Part shown: positions 28,215-36,921 of the stretch, in pieces
Layout of the letters: each line of letters begins with the position of its first letter
Position numbering within the stretch: position 1 is the stretch's first letter
NCBI RefSeq assembly: GCF_003248515.1
Contig: NZ_QFOB01000004.1
Span: 372,001-436,000, forward strand
Source of the DNA: Sphingomonas sp.
GTDB taxonomy: Bacteria; Pseudomonadota; Alphaproteobacteria; Sphingomonadales; Sphingomonadaceae
DNA: 64,000 bases
Direction: 5' to 3'
Notes under the pieces: model-generated
Database searches by the model: none
The model's input: only the letters and a program-made list of their open reading frames with translations
What the model was told of the DNA's origin: nothing
Made by a program: the position numbers and the translations under genes

Positions 28215-29321
28215 ATGGCGACCACACGATCTTATTGGCCAAGGGGCTCCACGACGCTTGCCGCGTTCGTGATCGCCTCGATCGCGCTGCTCTTCGCCTT
28301 CGCGCCCGCGCGCAGGGCGGCGGCCTCAAGGCAGGGATTGGCGCTCTCCGCGCCTCTGCCCGATCGGGTCCCGCCCGGCGTGGTGCTGCGCGTGGGCGAT
28401 CCGGTGACACGCTGGGTGTTCGAGCATAATGGCTGGGATAAAAAGGTGCCCTTCCGCATCGAATGGGCGGAAATCACGGGCGGGCCGGAGGTAACCGAAG
28501 CGTTCCATGCCGGCGCGCTGGATGTGGGCTTCGGCGCCAGCGTGCCGCCGATCCATGCCATATGGATGGGCATTCCCGTGCGCATCATCGCTTTCCGCGA
28601 ATATGCCGATCGTGTGAGCCGCCAGGCCTATGTCTTCGGCATCGCCCCGAAGGCGCACATCCGCACGCTGGCGGATCTGCGGGGCAAGCGGATCGCCTTC
28701 AGCCCCAGCCAGGTGCAGGCGCAGGTCGTGATCGAGACGCTGAAGGCGGCGGGGATCCGCCGCGACGAGGTTACGCTCGTCGAACTGTCCTCGAACATCG
28801 GCGGAGACGTCTATACCAACGCGCTCGCTTCCGGCTCCATCGATGCCGCACCCATCCGGGCCGAAGTCGTCGCGCAACATTACATTCGCGATTTCGGGCC
28901 ACGCGGCGCACGTCTTCTCAAGCATCCTCCGTTTCGCGACGACGGAGCCAACGTCTATGTTCCGGAAACCGCCCTGGCCGATCCGGGGAAAGCGGCCGCA
29001 CTTCGTGTCTTCGCCCGCTATTGGGGGCTGGCGCAGGCCTGGATCAACGATCACCCAGAAGAACTGGCGCGCGGCTATTTCGTCGAGAAGCGCGGGCTCC
29101 CTATCGATGATGCCCGCGTGATGGCGGCCTATTACAGCGATGTCGCGGTTCCGCGTAACTGGGCGGGAGCCATCGCCTATCAGCAGGCCGCGATCGACAC
29201 GCTCGCGCCGGAAACCAAGCATCCACGCTTCGATGCGGCGACGCTTTTCGATCGCCGTTTTGAGACGATCGCAGGCGACGGCGCCTCCCCGTCACCCGGC
29301 TGGCCCCAGGGGAAAAGCTGA
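28215..29321 (+). CDS. ssuA: ABC sulfonate-type substrate-binding protein
   Basis: This 368-residue periplasmic binding protein has a hydrophobic N-terminal signal (about residues 15-37). The fold is that of aliphatic sulfonate, nitrate and taurine binding proteins: LRVGDPVTRWVFE, the GALDVGFGASVPPIHA segment and LADLRGKRIAF. Its stop overlaps the start of the permease gene by one base (TGATG). The signal is not lipid-modified. The ligand is probably an organosulfonate, given SsuD downstream. Confidence 0.85.
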   Translation: MATTRSYWPRGSTTLAAFVIASIALLFAFAPARRAAASRQGLALSAPLPDRVPPGVVLRVGDPVTRWVFEHNGWDKKVPFRIEWAEITGGPEVTEAFHAGALDVGFGASVPPIHAIWMGIPVRIIAFREYADRVSRQAYVFGIAPKAHIRTLADLRGKRIAFSPSQVQAQVVIETLKAAGIRRDEVTLVELSSNIGGDVYTNALASGSIDAAPIRAEVVAQHYIRDFGPRGARLLKHPPFRDDGANVYVPETALADPGKAAALRVFARYWGLAQAWINDHPEELARGYFVEKRGLPIDDARVMAAYYSDVAVPRNWAGAIAYQQAAIDTLAPETKHPRFDAATLFDRRFETIAGDGASPSPGWPQGKS

Positions 29322-30190
29322 TGAACGCTTATTCCGACGATCTTCTGAACGCCTATCTCGGCGATCTTCGGGAGCCATCCGAGCTGGTTCGCCCGAAAGG
29401 GCGGCTCGCGCCGAAACAGCGGCTGAGCCCCGGATCGCCGGCCCGCTACGGCATCCTGCTCGGGCCGGGACTACTGCTCCTCTACTGGTCGGCCCTGTCC
29501 CTTACAGGCTGGCTCGATCCGCGTGTCCTGCCCGCTCCCTGGACGGCCGTGACCACCGCAATCGATCTGATCCGCGATGGACGGTTGCAGGAAAATCTCG
29601 CCGTCTCCGCATGGCGTGCAATGATCGGGTTAGGCTTCGGCGTGACGATCGGCGTGGCGCTGGCCCTGCTTTCTGGCCTGTCGCTGCTCGGCGGCTACGT
29701 GATCGACGGGCTCGTGCAGATCAAGCGCGGCATACCGATCCTGGCGCTCATCCCCTTCATGATCCTGTGGCTGGGCATCGGCGAGGCGATGAAGATCACC
29801 CTGATCGCCACCGCCGTCTTCTTCCCGGTCTATATCAACACGCATGGCGCGCTCCGCGCGATCGAACTGCGCCATGTGGAGCTGGCAGAAACCGTCCGCC
29901 TCAGCCGCTGGCAGTTTCTCCGCCATGTGGTGATACCGGGTTCGCTGCCGGGCTTTCTTACCGGGCTCCGCTTCGGCGTCACCTCGGCATGGCTCGCGCT
30001 GGTCGTGGTGGAACAGCTGAACGCGACGAGCGGCATCGGCTACATGGTCACGCTGGCCCGCGCCTACGCCCAGACCGATGTGATGCTGGTCGGGCTCGTC
30101 GTCTATGCGCTGCTCGGCTTCGGCTCGGATGCGCTCGTGCGGCAGCTGGAGCGAAGGCTGCTCGGCTGGCGCAGGACACTCGGCCGATGA
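29321..30190 (+). CDS. ssuC: ABC sulfonate-type transporter permease
   Basis: This 289-residue inner-membrane protein has about six hydrophobic segments. The cytoplasmic EAA-type loop is recognisable as ELAETVRLSRWQFLRHVVIPG (about residues 187-207). This is the SsuC/TauC/NrtB permease type. It overlaps ssuA by one base and ssuB by four (ATGA), a fully coupled transporter operon. Confidence 0.9.
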   Translation: MNAYSDDLLNAYLGDLREPSELVRPKGRLAPKQRLSPGSPARYGILLGPGLLLLYWSALSLTGWLDPRVLPAPWTAVTTAIDLIRDGRLQENLAVSAWRAMIGLGFGVTIGVALALLSGLSLLGGYVIDGLVQIKRGIPILALIPFMILWLGIGEAMKITLIATAVFFPVYINTHGALRAIELRHVELAETVRLSRWQFLRHVVIPGSLPGFLTGLRFGVTSAWLALVVVEQLNATSGIGYMVTLARAYAQTDVMLVGLVVYALLGFGSDALVRQLERRLLGWRRTLGR

Positions 30191-30960
30191 GCGCGCCCGC
30201 TGTCCGGGTGCGGGGGCTGGTCCGCACCTTCACGCTCAAGGGCGTGCTCAACGGGATCGATCTGGATATCGCGCCGGGCGAATTCGTGGCCCTGCTGGGC
30301 CGCAGCGGATCCGGCAAGAGCACGCTGCTGCGCGCTCTGGCCGAGATCGATCATGAGGCGGAGGGGACGGGCGAGATCGCCCTGCCCGATCGCCTCGCCG
30401 TGATCTTCCAGGATGCACGCCTGCTGCCCTGGATGCGCGTGCTGGATAATGTGCTGCTCGGCATTACAGGCCAGCGCGAACGGGGACGCGAGGCGCTGGC
30501 CGAAGTGGGTCTTGCCGGGCGCGAACGGGCATGGCCGCACGAGCTTTCGGGCGGCGAACAGCAGCGCGTGGCGCTGGCCCGCGCGCTGGTGCGCGAACCC
30601 GAACTGCTGCTGGCGGACGAGCCGTTCGGCGCCCTGGATGCGCTCACCCGGATCCAGATGCACGCTTTGCTCCGCCGTCTCTCGGACGTGCACGATCCGG
30701 CCGTGCTTCTGGTGACGCACGATATCGACGAGGCGATCCTGCTGGCAGACCGGATCGTGCTGCTGGACGATGGCCGCCTCGCGGCGGACCTGTCGGTCGC
30801 GCTGCCACCGGAGGGCCTCGCCCGGCGCGAACGGATCGCGGAGCTGCGGACGCTGCTCCACCGCCTGCTCGGCGTCGAAGACGTGCCAGTCGATCCTCTC
30901 GACCCGCGATCAGCCGCCGAGGCGCGCGAACTCTCCTTCCAAGATGGGAAACCCCGATGA
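30187..30960 (+). CDS. ssuB: ABC sulfonate-type transporter ATPase
   Basis: This 257-residue ATPase has Walker A GRSGSGKST (residues 38-46), signature LSGGEQQR (about 122), Walker B LLLADEPFGALD and the switch His in VTHDIDEA. The Q-loop context VIFQDARLLPW is typical of SsuB/TauB/NrtD. It overlaps the permease by four bases and the next gene by four bases. Confidence 0.92.
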   Translation: MSAPAVRVRGLVRTFTLKGVLNGIDLDIAPGEFVALLGRSGSGKSTLLRALAEIDHEAEGTGEIALPDRLAVIFQDARLLPWMRVLDNVLLGITGQRERGREALAEVGLAGRERAWPHELSGGEQQRVALARALVREPELLLADEPFGALDALTRIQMHALLRRLSDVHDPAVLLVTHDIDEAILLADRIVLLDDGRLAADLSVALPPEGLARRERIAELRTLLHRLLGVEDVPVDPLDPRSAAEARELSFQDGKPR

Positions 30961-31814
30961 GCCAGATCGCCGAACTGATCCATTCGTCCGTCGCGGATGA
31001 TCGGCGGGATGCGCGGCTCTACGAGCGGTATCGCGACACGCTCGACCTGCCGGTCGCGTGGAACGACACGCTCGACACGCTCGTCGCGCACCGCTCGGTT
31101 CGCGCCTACCTGCCAGACGCGCTGCCGGAGGGGACGGTGGAGTTGCTGGTGGCGGCGGCGCAATCCGCCGCGAGCTCTTCGAACCTCCAGCCCTGGAGCG
31201 TGATCGCGGTCGAGGATCCCGCGCGCAAGGCGCGGCTGGCCCTGCTCGCAGGAGATCAGAAGCAGATATATCAGGCTCCGCTCTTCCTGCTGTGGCTGGT
31301 GGATCTCCAACGGCTGACCGGTATTGGCGAGGCGCTTTCGGCGCCCACTGTCGGCCTGCGCTATCTCGAAAGCTTCCTGCTGGGCGCGGTCGATACGTCG
31401 CTGGCGGCGCAGAGCGCGGTGGTGGCGCTGGAATCGATCGGCCTCGGCAGCTGCTATATCGGCGGCATCCGCAACAGGCCGGCCGAAGTCGCCGCCGAAC
31501 TGGGCCTGCCGCCGAATGTCTTCGCGCTCTTCGGCCTGACGGTGGGCCATCCCGATCCGGATCGTCCCGCCTCAGTGAAGCCGCGCCTGCCGCAGGAGGC
31601 GGTGCTGTTTCGCGAAACCTATGGCGCGGGGGATAACGGCCTCGCGCTCGCCGCCTACGATCATCGCCTGCGCGGCTTCCAGCGCGAGCAGGGCATGATC
31701 GAGCGCGACTGGACCGAACAGGCCACCCAGCGCGTGGGCCACGATCATCTGGCGCGCAGCGGCCGCCATGTGCTGCGCGATATCCTCCACGCCCTGGGCT
31801 TCGGCCTCGAATAG
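30957..31814 (+). CDS. Nitroreductase-fold flavin reductase, probable partner of SsuD
   Basis: The 285-residue protein belongs to the NfsA/FRP nitroreductase family. HRSVRAYLPDALP near residue 45 and AAQSAASSSNLQPWS near 70 form the FMN site, and GLGSCYIGGIRN lies near 165. It is embedded in the ssu operon with ATGA overlap to ssuB, 45 bases before the monooxygenase. There it most likely provides reduced FMN. Classical SsuE is flavodoxin-like, so this would be a non-homologous replacement. A direct role on a nitro or quinone substrate cannot be excluded. Confidence 0.85.
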   Translation: MSQIAELIHSSVADDRRDARLYERYRDTLDLPVAWNDTLDTLVAHRSVRAYLPDALPEGTVELLVAAAQSAASSSNLQPWSVIAVEDPARKARLALLAGDQKQIYQAPLFLLWLVDLQRLTGIGEALSAPTVGLRYLESFLLGAVDTSLAAQSAVVALESIGLGSCYIGGIRNRPAEVAAELGLPPNVFALFGLTVGHPDPDRPASVKPRLPQEAVLFRETYGAGDNGLALAAYDHRLRGFQREQGMIERDWTEQATQRVGHDHLARSGRHVLRDILHALGFGLE

Positions 31815-31859
31815 CCGCCGCGCACCCTTTCCCTTCCGGATTTCTCAAGGAGGCCAAGC

Positions 31860-32969
31860 ATGAGCTCCGAATTCCTCTGGTATATTCCCAATCAGATCGA
31901 GCCCGGCCATCGCGGCGACAGCGCGGGCACGGATCATCGCAGCCTGGAAGCCCTGACGAGCCACGCCACGGCGCTGGAGCAGCATGGCTGGAAAGGCGCG
32001 CTGATCGGCACGAGCTGGGGCCGCCCCGATACCTTCACGGTCGCGACCGCCCTCGCCGCGCGCACGAAGACGTTCGAGCCGCTCATCGCGATCCGGCCCG
32101 GCTACTGGCGACCGGCCCATTTCGCATCGTCCGCCGCCACGCTGGACGAGCTGACGGGCGGCCGCATACGCATCAACATCGTCTCGGGGCAGGACAATCT
32201 CGCCGCTTATGGCGATAGCGAGGGCGATCAGGCGCACCGCTACGGCCGCACGAAGGAATTCATGCGGCTGGTGCGCCGGCTCTGGACCGAGGAAAATGTC
32301 TCCTTCGCGGGCACGCATTTCAGCGTGGAGGGATCCACCGTGCTGCCGCGCCTCACCCCGCGCGGAGACAGGCTGCATCCGAAGCTCTATTTCGGCGGCG
32401 CGTCCGAAGCGGCGGAGCGCGTGGCCGCCACCGAGGCGGACGTCCAGCTCTTCTGGGGCGAGCCGCTGGATGGCGTGGCGGGCCGGATCGCGCGCCTGAA
32501 GGCGCTCAGCCGCGATCTGGATCGCGATCTGGCGCCGCTGCAATTCGGCCTGCGCATCACCACGCTCGTTCGGGACACGACCGAAGAGGCGTGGGCCGAT
32601 GCCGAGGCGAAGGTGGACGAGATGGCGAAGAAGCAGGGCACGGTGGATGAGCATCGCCGCGCGCCGGCGGCGGGCCAGCAGCGCCTGCTCGATCTGCACG
32701 CGCGCGGCGAGGTGCTGGACGACAATCTCTACACGGCGCCGGGCCGCTATGGCGGCGGCGGCGCGGGCACGACCTGGCTGGTCGGCTCGGCGGCCGATGT
32801 CGCCAGCTCGCTGCGCAAATATCGCGATCTGGGCGTCACGCATTTCGTGCTGTCCGATACGCCCTATCTGCCGGAGATCCGGCGGCAGGGCGATCAGCTG
32901 CTCCCGCTGCTGCGCGATGACGCGGCGGATGCCGATAGCCGGCTCCGTCATCCGGAGGCGGTCGCCTGA
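31860..32969 (+). CDS. ssuD: FMNH2-dependent alkanesulfonate monooxygenase
   Basis: This 369-residue luciferase-like monooxygenase has LWYIPNQIEPGHRG at the N-terminus, IRPGYWRPAHFA near 77, and INIVSGQDNLAAYGD near 107. The family loop HRYGRTKEFMRLVRRLW is near 126 and LYFGGASEAA near 170. These agree with SsuD-type enzymes, which cleave alkanesulfonates to aldehyde and sulfite with FMNH2 and oxygen. AGGAGG lies seven bases before the ATG. The sulfite produced is likely oxidised by the Mo/cytochrome pair encoded 350 bp downstream. Confidence 0.9.
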   Translation: MSSEFLWYIPNQIEPGHRGDSAGTDHRSLEALTSHATALEQHGWKGALIGTSWGRPDTFTVATALAARTKTFEPLIAIRPGYWRPAHFASSAATLDELTGGRIRINIVSGQDNLAAYGDSEGDQAHRYGRTKEFMRLVRRLWTEENVSFAGTHFSVEGSTVLPRLTPRGDRLHPKLYFGGASEAAERVAATEADVQLFWGEPLDGVAGRIARLKALSRDLDRDLAPLQFGLRITTLVRDTTEEAWADAEAKVDEMAKKQGTVDEHRRAPAAGQQRLLDLHARGEVLDDNLYTAPGRYGGGGAGTTWLVGSAADVASSLRKYRDLGVTHFVLSDTPYLPEIRRQGDQLLPLLRDDAADADSRLRHPEAVA

Positions 32970-33016
32970 CCGTCACGAACCTCCTCACCACGACCGATGC
33001 ACAAAAGGGGCATGAC

Positions 33017-33214
33017 ATGAAGAAGACCATCACGATCCTGTCGTTCACGCTGGCCGCGGCCGGCCTTTCCGCCTGCTCGAAATCGCCCGAGCAGAATGTG
33101 ACGACGGAAAATGTCAGCAATTCGGTCGATGAGGCGCTGGACAATATCGAGGAGATCGCGCCGAACGCGAGCGACGCCTCCGGCATCGAGAACGTCAGCA
33201 ACGCGACATCCTGA
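33017..33214 (+). CDS. Small lipoprotein, Asn/Ser/Glu-rich
   Basis: The 65-residue protein has a signal ending in lipobox LSAC (Cys at about residue 20). The mature part is acidic and low in complexity, with ENVSN occurring twice. AAGGGG lies seven bases before the ATG, and a strong terminator follows the stop, so it is a genuine small gene that closes the ssu operon. No family is recognised. It is anchored in the envelope and may be a stress or scaffold lipoprotein. Confidence 0.8.
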   Translation: MKKTITILSFTLAAAGLSACSKSPEQNVTTENVSNSVDEALDNIEEIAPNASDASGIENVSNATS

Positions 33215-33258
33215 TCCTTCCGATCGCCTTAGGTTTCAGACTCCCGAGGCGTAACCTG

Positions 33259-33287
33259 CGGCCCGGCCGACCGCCGGGCCGTTTTTT
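33259..33287 (+). terminator. Rho-independent terminator after the lipoprotein gene
   Basis: CGGCCCGGC (33259-33267) pairs perfectly with GCCGGGCCG (33273-33281) and is followed by six Ts. It separates the sulfonate operon from the sulfite-oxidation pair. Confidence 0.93.
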
Positions 33288-33322
33288 GTGCCGCCTGCAC
33301 AGGCACTATCCGGAGACGTGAC

Positions 33323-34585
33323 ATGCGCGATCGCAGCGATACGCCGGATGAAGCGGTGGCCGGCGGCGGCCTGATCCACCGCCGATCCCTGCTCGTCGCG
33401 GGCGCGCTCTCGGCAAGCGGCCTCGGCGCGACGCTGAAGGCCGCGCCGGCCCGGAATTCACCCGCATCGATGCTGGAGCCGGGCGCGCCGCTGTCAGGCT
33501 ATGGCGAGCCCGGCCCAGCCGCCGCCGCGATCCAGCGCATCGTGCCCGCCCTGCCTTTTCCGGGAACGGGATCGTCACGCACGCCGCTGCATCTGCTGGA
33601 AGGCACGATCACGCCGAACGGCCTGCATTTCGAACGGCATCATAACGGCATCCCCGATCTGGATCCGGCAACGCACGAGTTGCTGGTGCACGGGCTCGTC
33701 CGCCAACCGCTGTCGTTCCGCTACGAGGATCTGCTGCGCTATCCGCGCGAAAGCCGGATCCTGTTTCTGGAATGCTCGGGCAATAGCGGCGCGATCGCCG
33801 CGGATCGGCCCGCGCAGGTGAGCGCTGGCCAGCTCAACGGGCTGCTCTCCTGCGCCGAATGGACGGGCGTGCGCCTGTCCACCCTGCTGGACGAAGCGGG
33901 GCTGGATCCGGCCGCGCGCTGGGTGCAGGCGGAAGGCGCCGATGCCGCGGGCATGACGCGGAGCATCCCGCTGTCCATCTGCCTCGATGATGCGATGATC
34001 GCGCTGTTCCAGAATGGGGAGCCGCTGCGGCCGCAGCAGGGCTATCCCCTGCGGCTGCTGCTGCCGGGGATCGAGGGCAATGCCTCGGTCAAATGGCTCC
34101 GCCGGCTGAAGGTGATCGCGGCGCCCGCTTTCTCGCGCGAGGAGACATCCAGATATTCGGATCTGCTGGCGGACGCGCACGCGGAGATCTTCTCGCTGCG
34201 GATGGGCGTCAAGTCGATCATCCTCTCTCCCTCCTTCGGCCTGGATCTGAAGGGGGCAGGGTTTCACGAGATCGGCGGCCTTGCCTGGTCGGGCCGTGGG
34301 CGCATCCGCAAGGTGGAAGTTTCGGCGGATGGCGGCGCCAGCTGGGCGGAGGCCGCACTGACCGCGCCGATCCTGCCCAAGGCGCTCACGCGCTTCCGCA
34401 TGCCGTGGCAATGGAGCGGCGGACCCGCCATCCTGATGAGCAGGGCCATCGACGAAACCGGGGCGGTACAGCCACGCCGCGCCGACTGGATCGGCAAATA
34501 CGGGCCGGGCCAGGGCTATCACGGCAATGCGATCCAGAGCTGGCGCGTCGATCCGCTGGGGAAAGTGAGCCATGTCTATGCGTGA
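33323..34585 (+). CDS. Molybdenum sulfite dehydrogenase subunit (SoxC/SorA-like)
   Basis: This 420-residue protein of the sulfite oxidase family has a Tat-like N-terminus (HRRSLLVAGALSAS). The Mo-binding domain has the coordinating Cys in LECSGNSG (about residue 151) and PLRLLLPGIEGNASVKWL near 245. A C-terminal dimerisation domain holds KVEVSADGGASW and a YHGNAIQSW tail. It oxidises sulfite to sulfate in the periplasm and passes electrons to the cytochrome c gene that overlaps its end by 14 bases. No other sox gene is nearby, so it probably detoxifies or uses sulfite released by SsuD rather than oxidising thiosulfate. Confidence 0.88.
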   Translation: MRDRSDTPDEAVAGGGLIHRRSLLVAGALSASGLGATLKAAPARNSPASMLEPGAPLSGYGEPGPAAAAIQRIVPALPFPGTGSSRTPLHLLEGTITPNGLHFERHHNGIPDLDPATHELLVHGLVRQPLSFRYEDLLRYPRESRILFLECSGNSGAIAADRPAQVSAGQLNGLLSCAEWTGVRLSTLLDEAGLDPAARWVQAEGADAAGMTRSIPLSICLDDAMIALFQNGEPLRPQQGYPLRLLLPGIEGNASVKWLRRLKVIAAPAFSREETSRYSDLLADAHAEIFSLRMGVKSIILSPSFGLDLKGAGFHEIGGLAWSGRGRIRKVEVSADGGASWAEAALTAPILPKALTRFRMPWQWSGGPAILMSRAIDETGAVQPRRADWIGKYGPGQGYHGNAIQSWRVDPLGKVSHVYA

Positions 34586-35186
34586 TCGCCTCTTCGCCAC
34601 GGCCGGGATCGCGATCGGCATGGCCCTCGCTCTCTCCCGCCCCGGCCATGCGCGCGATGCCATCGGGGGCGCGCCCAAACTCGGCCGGCCGGTTTCCGCC
34701 GAAGTGGTGGAGCGGACGGACCTCACCGTCAGCTCGGACGGTGCGAACCTGCCACCGGGCTCCGGCTCCGTCGCCGAAGGGCGGGCGACCTATGCCGAGA
34801 AATGCGCCGCCTGCCACGGCGCGGCGGGGAGCGGCGGCGTCGCGGACCGGCTGACGGGCGGGCTGGGCACACTCGCCTCGCCCAGACCGGTGCGAACCGT
34901 GGCGAGTTACTGGCCTTATGCGCCCACGATCTTCGACTATATCCGCCGCGCCATGCCTCTCACGGCGCCGCAATCGCTGACCGACGACGAAGTCTATGGT
35001 CTTGTCGCCTATCTGCTTTCGATCGACGGCATCGTGCCGGCCGAAACCCGGCTGGATGCCGATCGCCTGGCGAAGATCGCGATGCCCAACCGCGCCGGCT
35101 TCGTCAGCCTGGAGGCACAGAGGTATGACGGGAATATCGAGGCTCGCCCGCCCACGAACGGGATCGAGCCCAAGCAGCACCCCTGA
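34572..35186 (+). CDS. Periplasmic c-type cytochrome, electron acceptor of the sulfite dehydrogenase
   Basis: The 204-residue exported protein has a single haem site CAACH (residues 78-82), an expected axial Met in RRAMPLTAP, and the LTDDEVYGLVAYLLS helix of class I cytochromes. The arrangement matches the SoxD/SorB partner of the molybdenum subunit. The gene starts inside the end of the preceding gene, either at 34572 or at a second ATG at 34578. The C-terminus keeps a conserved tail (AMPNRAGFV and NGIEPK) common in these partners. Confidence 0.88.
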   Translation: MSMRDRLFATAGIAIGMALALSRPGHARDAIGGAPKLGRPVSAEVVERTDLTVSSDGANLPPGSGSVAEGRATYAEKCAACHGAAGSGGVADRLTGGLGTLASPRPVRTVASYWPYAPTIFDYIRRAMPLTAPQSLTDDEVYGLVAYLLSIDGIVPAETRLDADRLAKIAMPNRAGFVSLEAQRYDGNIEARPPTNGIEPKQHP

Positions 35187-35442
35187 TATGCTGCGGAGCC
35201 TGATCCAGTTGAGCATAGATCAAATCCGGCTCTCCTTGCCGGCTCTCCGGTATCTTCTCCCGTGCCGAAAGAAAATCCCGCCTTCCCCCAATATTCCCGC
35301 GCCGATGACGCGCCGTTCATTTTGGCGAAAGGATAGACCTTGGTCGAATTCGCCTCATCCAAAAGACGCGTAGTAAGAACCGCTTAACCGCACATGGCGC
35401 TGTCACGGTCGCGCACGACAATCACGTCGTCCGGACTGGGGC

Positions 35443-36399
35443 ATGTTGGACCGATCGAAAGGGTTTGCGATCCGCAATCGCTTTCTCGCCATTGTGGCGG
35501 GGGCGATCGCGTGCGCCCTTCCGGCCACCTGCGCGCACGCCGATCCCACGCCGGCCGGCACCCGGATCGCGAATACGGCCAGCCTGTCCTTCGTCGATGG
35601 CAATTCATCTGTCCGCATTTCCAGCAACACGGTCACGCTGGGTGTCGACATGCTTCTCGATGTGGCGATCCGTGCCGAGCAGCCCACCGTCCGCCCCGCG
35701 GCGAATGGCCCTACCCCGATCGCCTTCGTCATCACCAACAGCGGCAATGCGGAAGAGACCTTCACGCTTTCCGGCGCGGTCGATCCTAATCTCGCAACGC
35801 TTTCCGGCCTCGCCATCGATAGCGACGACAACGGCGTCTATGGCGATGGCGATACGCTGCTGACGGGATCGTCGGTCAAAATCGCGCCGGGCGAGCACCG
35901 GCGGCTGTTCGCCCTCGTCCGCCTCGCCGGCAGCCAGGATGCGGCCCTGTCGATCACCGTGGCGTCATCCACCGGCAGCGGCGACGCCGGCACTGTCTTC
36001 GCGGGCGCGGGCGCCGGCGGCGTCGATGCGATCGTCGGGCGCACCGGCGCGCGAGCGACCGCCTCGGTCGTGCTCGGCGAACGATCCACCGGCCCGACCC
36101 TCGAAAAATCGCAGACGGTCCTCGCGCGGGACGGCTCCGCCCATGCCGGCCATGGATCGATCATCACCTATCGGCTCGACGCCCGCTTTCCGGGCGCTGC
36201 CACCGCCGTCGAGCTTCGCGATCCGATCCCGGCGGGAACGGCCTTCGTCGCCGGCAGCATCACGCTCGACGGCCAGTCGCTGACCGATGCCGCCGACGGC
36301 GACATGGCCAGCTTCGACGGCAGCGCCGTCCACATCCTCTTCGGTGACGTCACCACCGCCGCCACCCGCACCGTCACCTTTCAGGCCAAGATTCTTTGA
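35443..36399 (+). CDS. Secreted DUF11-like beta-sandwich protein, first of the surface cluster
   Basis: This 318-residue protein has a signal peptide ending near CAHAD (about residue 34). It is followed by a module with ANTASLSFVDGN and ISSNTVTLGVD. A Ca-loop-like DSDDNGVYGDGD lies near residue 126. A C-terminal DUF11-like domain reads GHGSIITYRLDARF and then ELRDPIPAGTAFV. The same module is repeated in the genes at 36922 and 38115, which points to a common assembly role. Only GGGG directly precedes the ATG, so the start is moderately sure. Function is unknown; it probably lies in the periplasm or on the cell surface. Confidence 0.8.
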   Translation: MLDRSKGFAIRNRFLAIVAGAIACALPATCAHADPTPAGTRIANTASLSFVDGNSSVRISSNTVTLGVDMLLDVAIRAEQPTVRPAANGPTPIAFVITNSGNAEETFTLSGAVDPNLATLSGLAIDSDDNGVYGDGDTLLTGSSVKIAPGEHRRLFALVRLAGSQDAALSITVASSTGSGDAGTVFAGAGAGGVDAIVGRTGARATASVVLGERSTGPTLEKSQTVLARDGSAHAGHGSIITYRLDARFPGAATAVELRDPIPAGTAFVAGSITLDGQSLTDAADGDMASFDGSAVHILFGDVTTAATRTVTFQAKIL

Positions 36400-36409
36400 G
36401 GAGTTCGTA

Positions 36410-36877
36410 ATGTTGCGCATGCTCACCCTCGCGACGGTCGCACTCGTCGCCGTTCCCGCAGCGGCCGCAGGCCCGCTGGAAGTGACCTCGAAGGTGATGG
36501 TCGAAACCAGACAGCGCGCGGCCGATGGCAGCACGCGCATCGTGCTGGAGCCCGCCCGCCGCGTCGTTCCGGGCGATCGGGTCGTCTTCGTACTCGCCTA
36601 TCGCAATGTCGGCACGCAGCCGCTCAACGATATCGTTCTGGCCAATCCGGTGCCGGCGGAGCTGAGCTATCGGGCACCGGCACAAGGCTCCGTGGCGCCC
36701 GACGTTTCAGCCGACGGCAAGACTTACGGCCAGCTCGCCGCCCTGCGCGTGGCGGGTGCCGGCGGCGCGATACGCGCCGCCACCGCCGAAGACGTGACCA
36801 GCGTCCGCTGGCGGCTGACGCGTCCGCTCGCCGCCGGCACCTCCGGCCAGCTCGCATTCCAGGCGACGCTGCGGTGA
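36410..36877 (+). CDS. Small secreted single-domain DUF11-like protein
   Basis: The 155-residue protein has a signal peptide ending near PAAAAG (about residue 20). One beta-sandwich domain with VVPGDRVVFVLAYRNVGTQ and NDIVLANPVPAELSY is the hallmark pattern of DUF11-type repeats. The ATG at 36410 has GAGGAG about eight bases before it, ten bases after the previous stop, so it is in the same operon. It could be a periplasmic subunit or chaperone-like partner of its neighbours; that is inference only. Confidence 0.85.
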   Translation: MLRMLTLATVALVAVPAAAAGPLEVTSKVMVETRQRAADGSTRIVLEPARRVVPGDRVVFVLAYRNVGTQPLNDIVLANPVPAELSYRAPAQGSVAPDVSADGKTYGQLAALRVAGAGGAIRAATAEDVTSVRWRLTRPLAAGTSGQLAFQATLR

Positions 36878-36921
36878 TCGGCCGGCGCGCTCCAGTTCAA
36901 CAGGGAAGGATGTTTCACACC

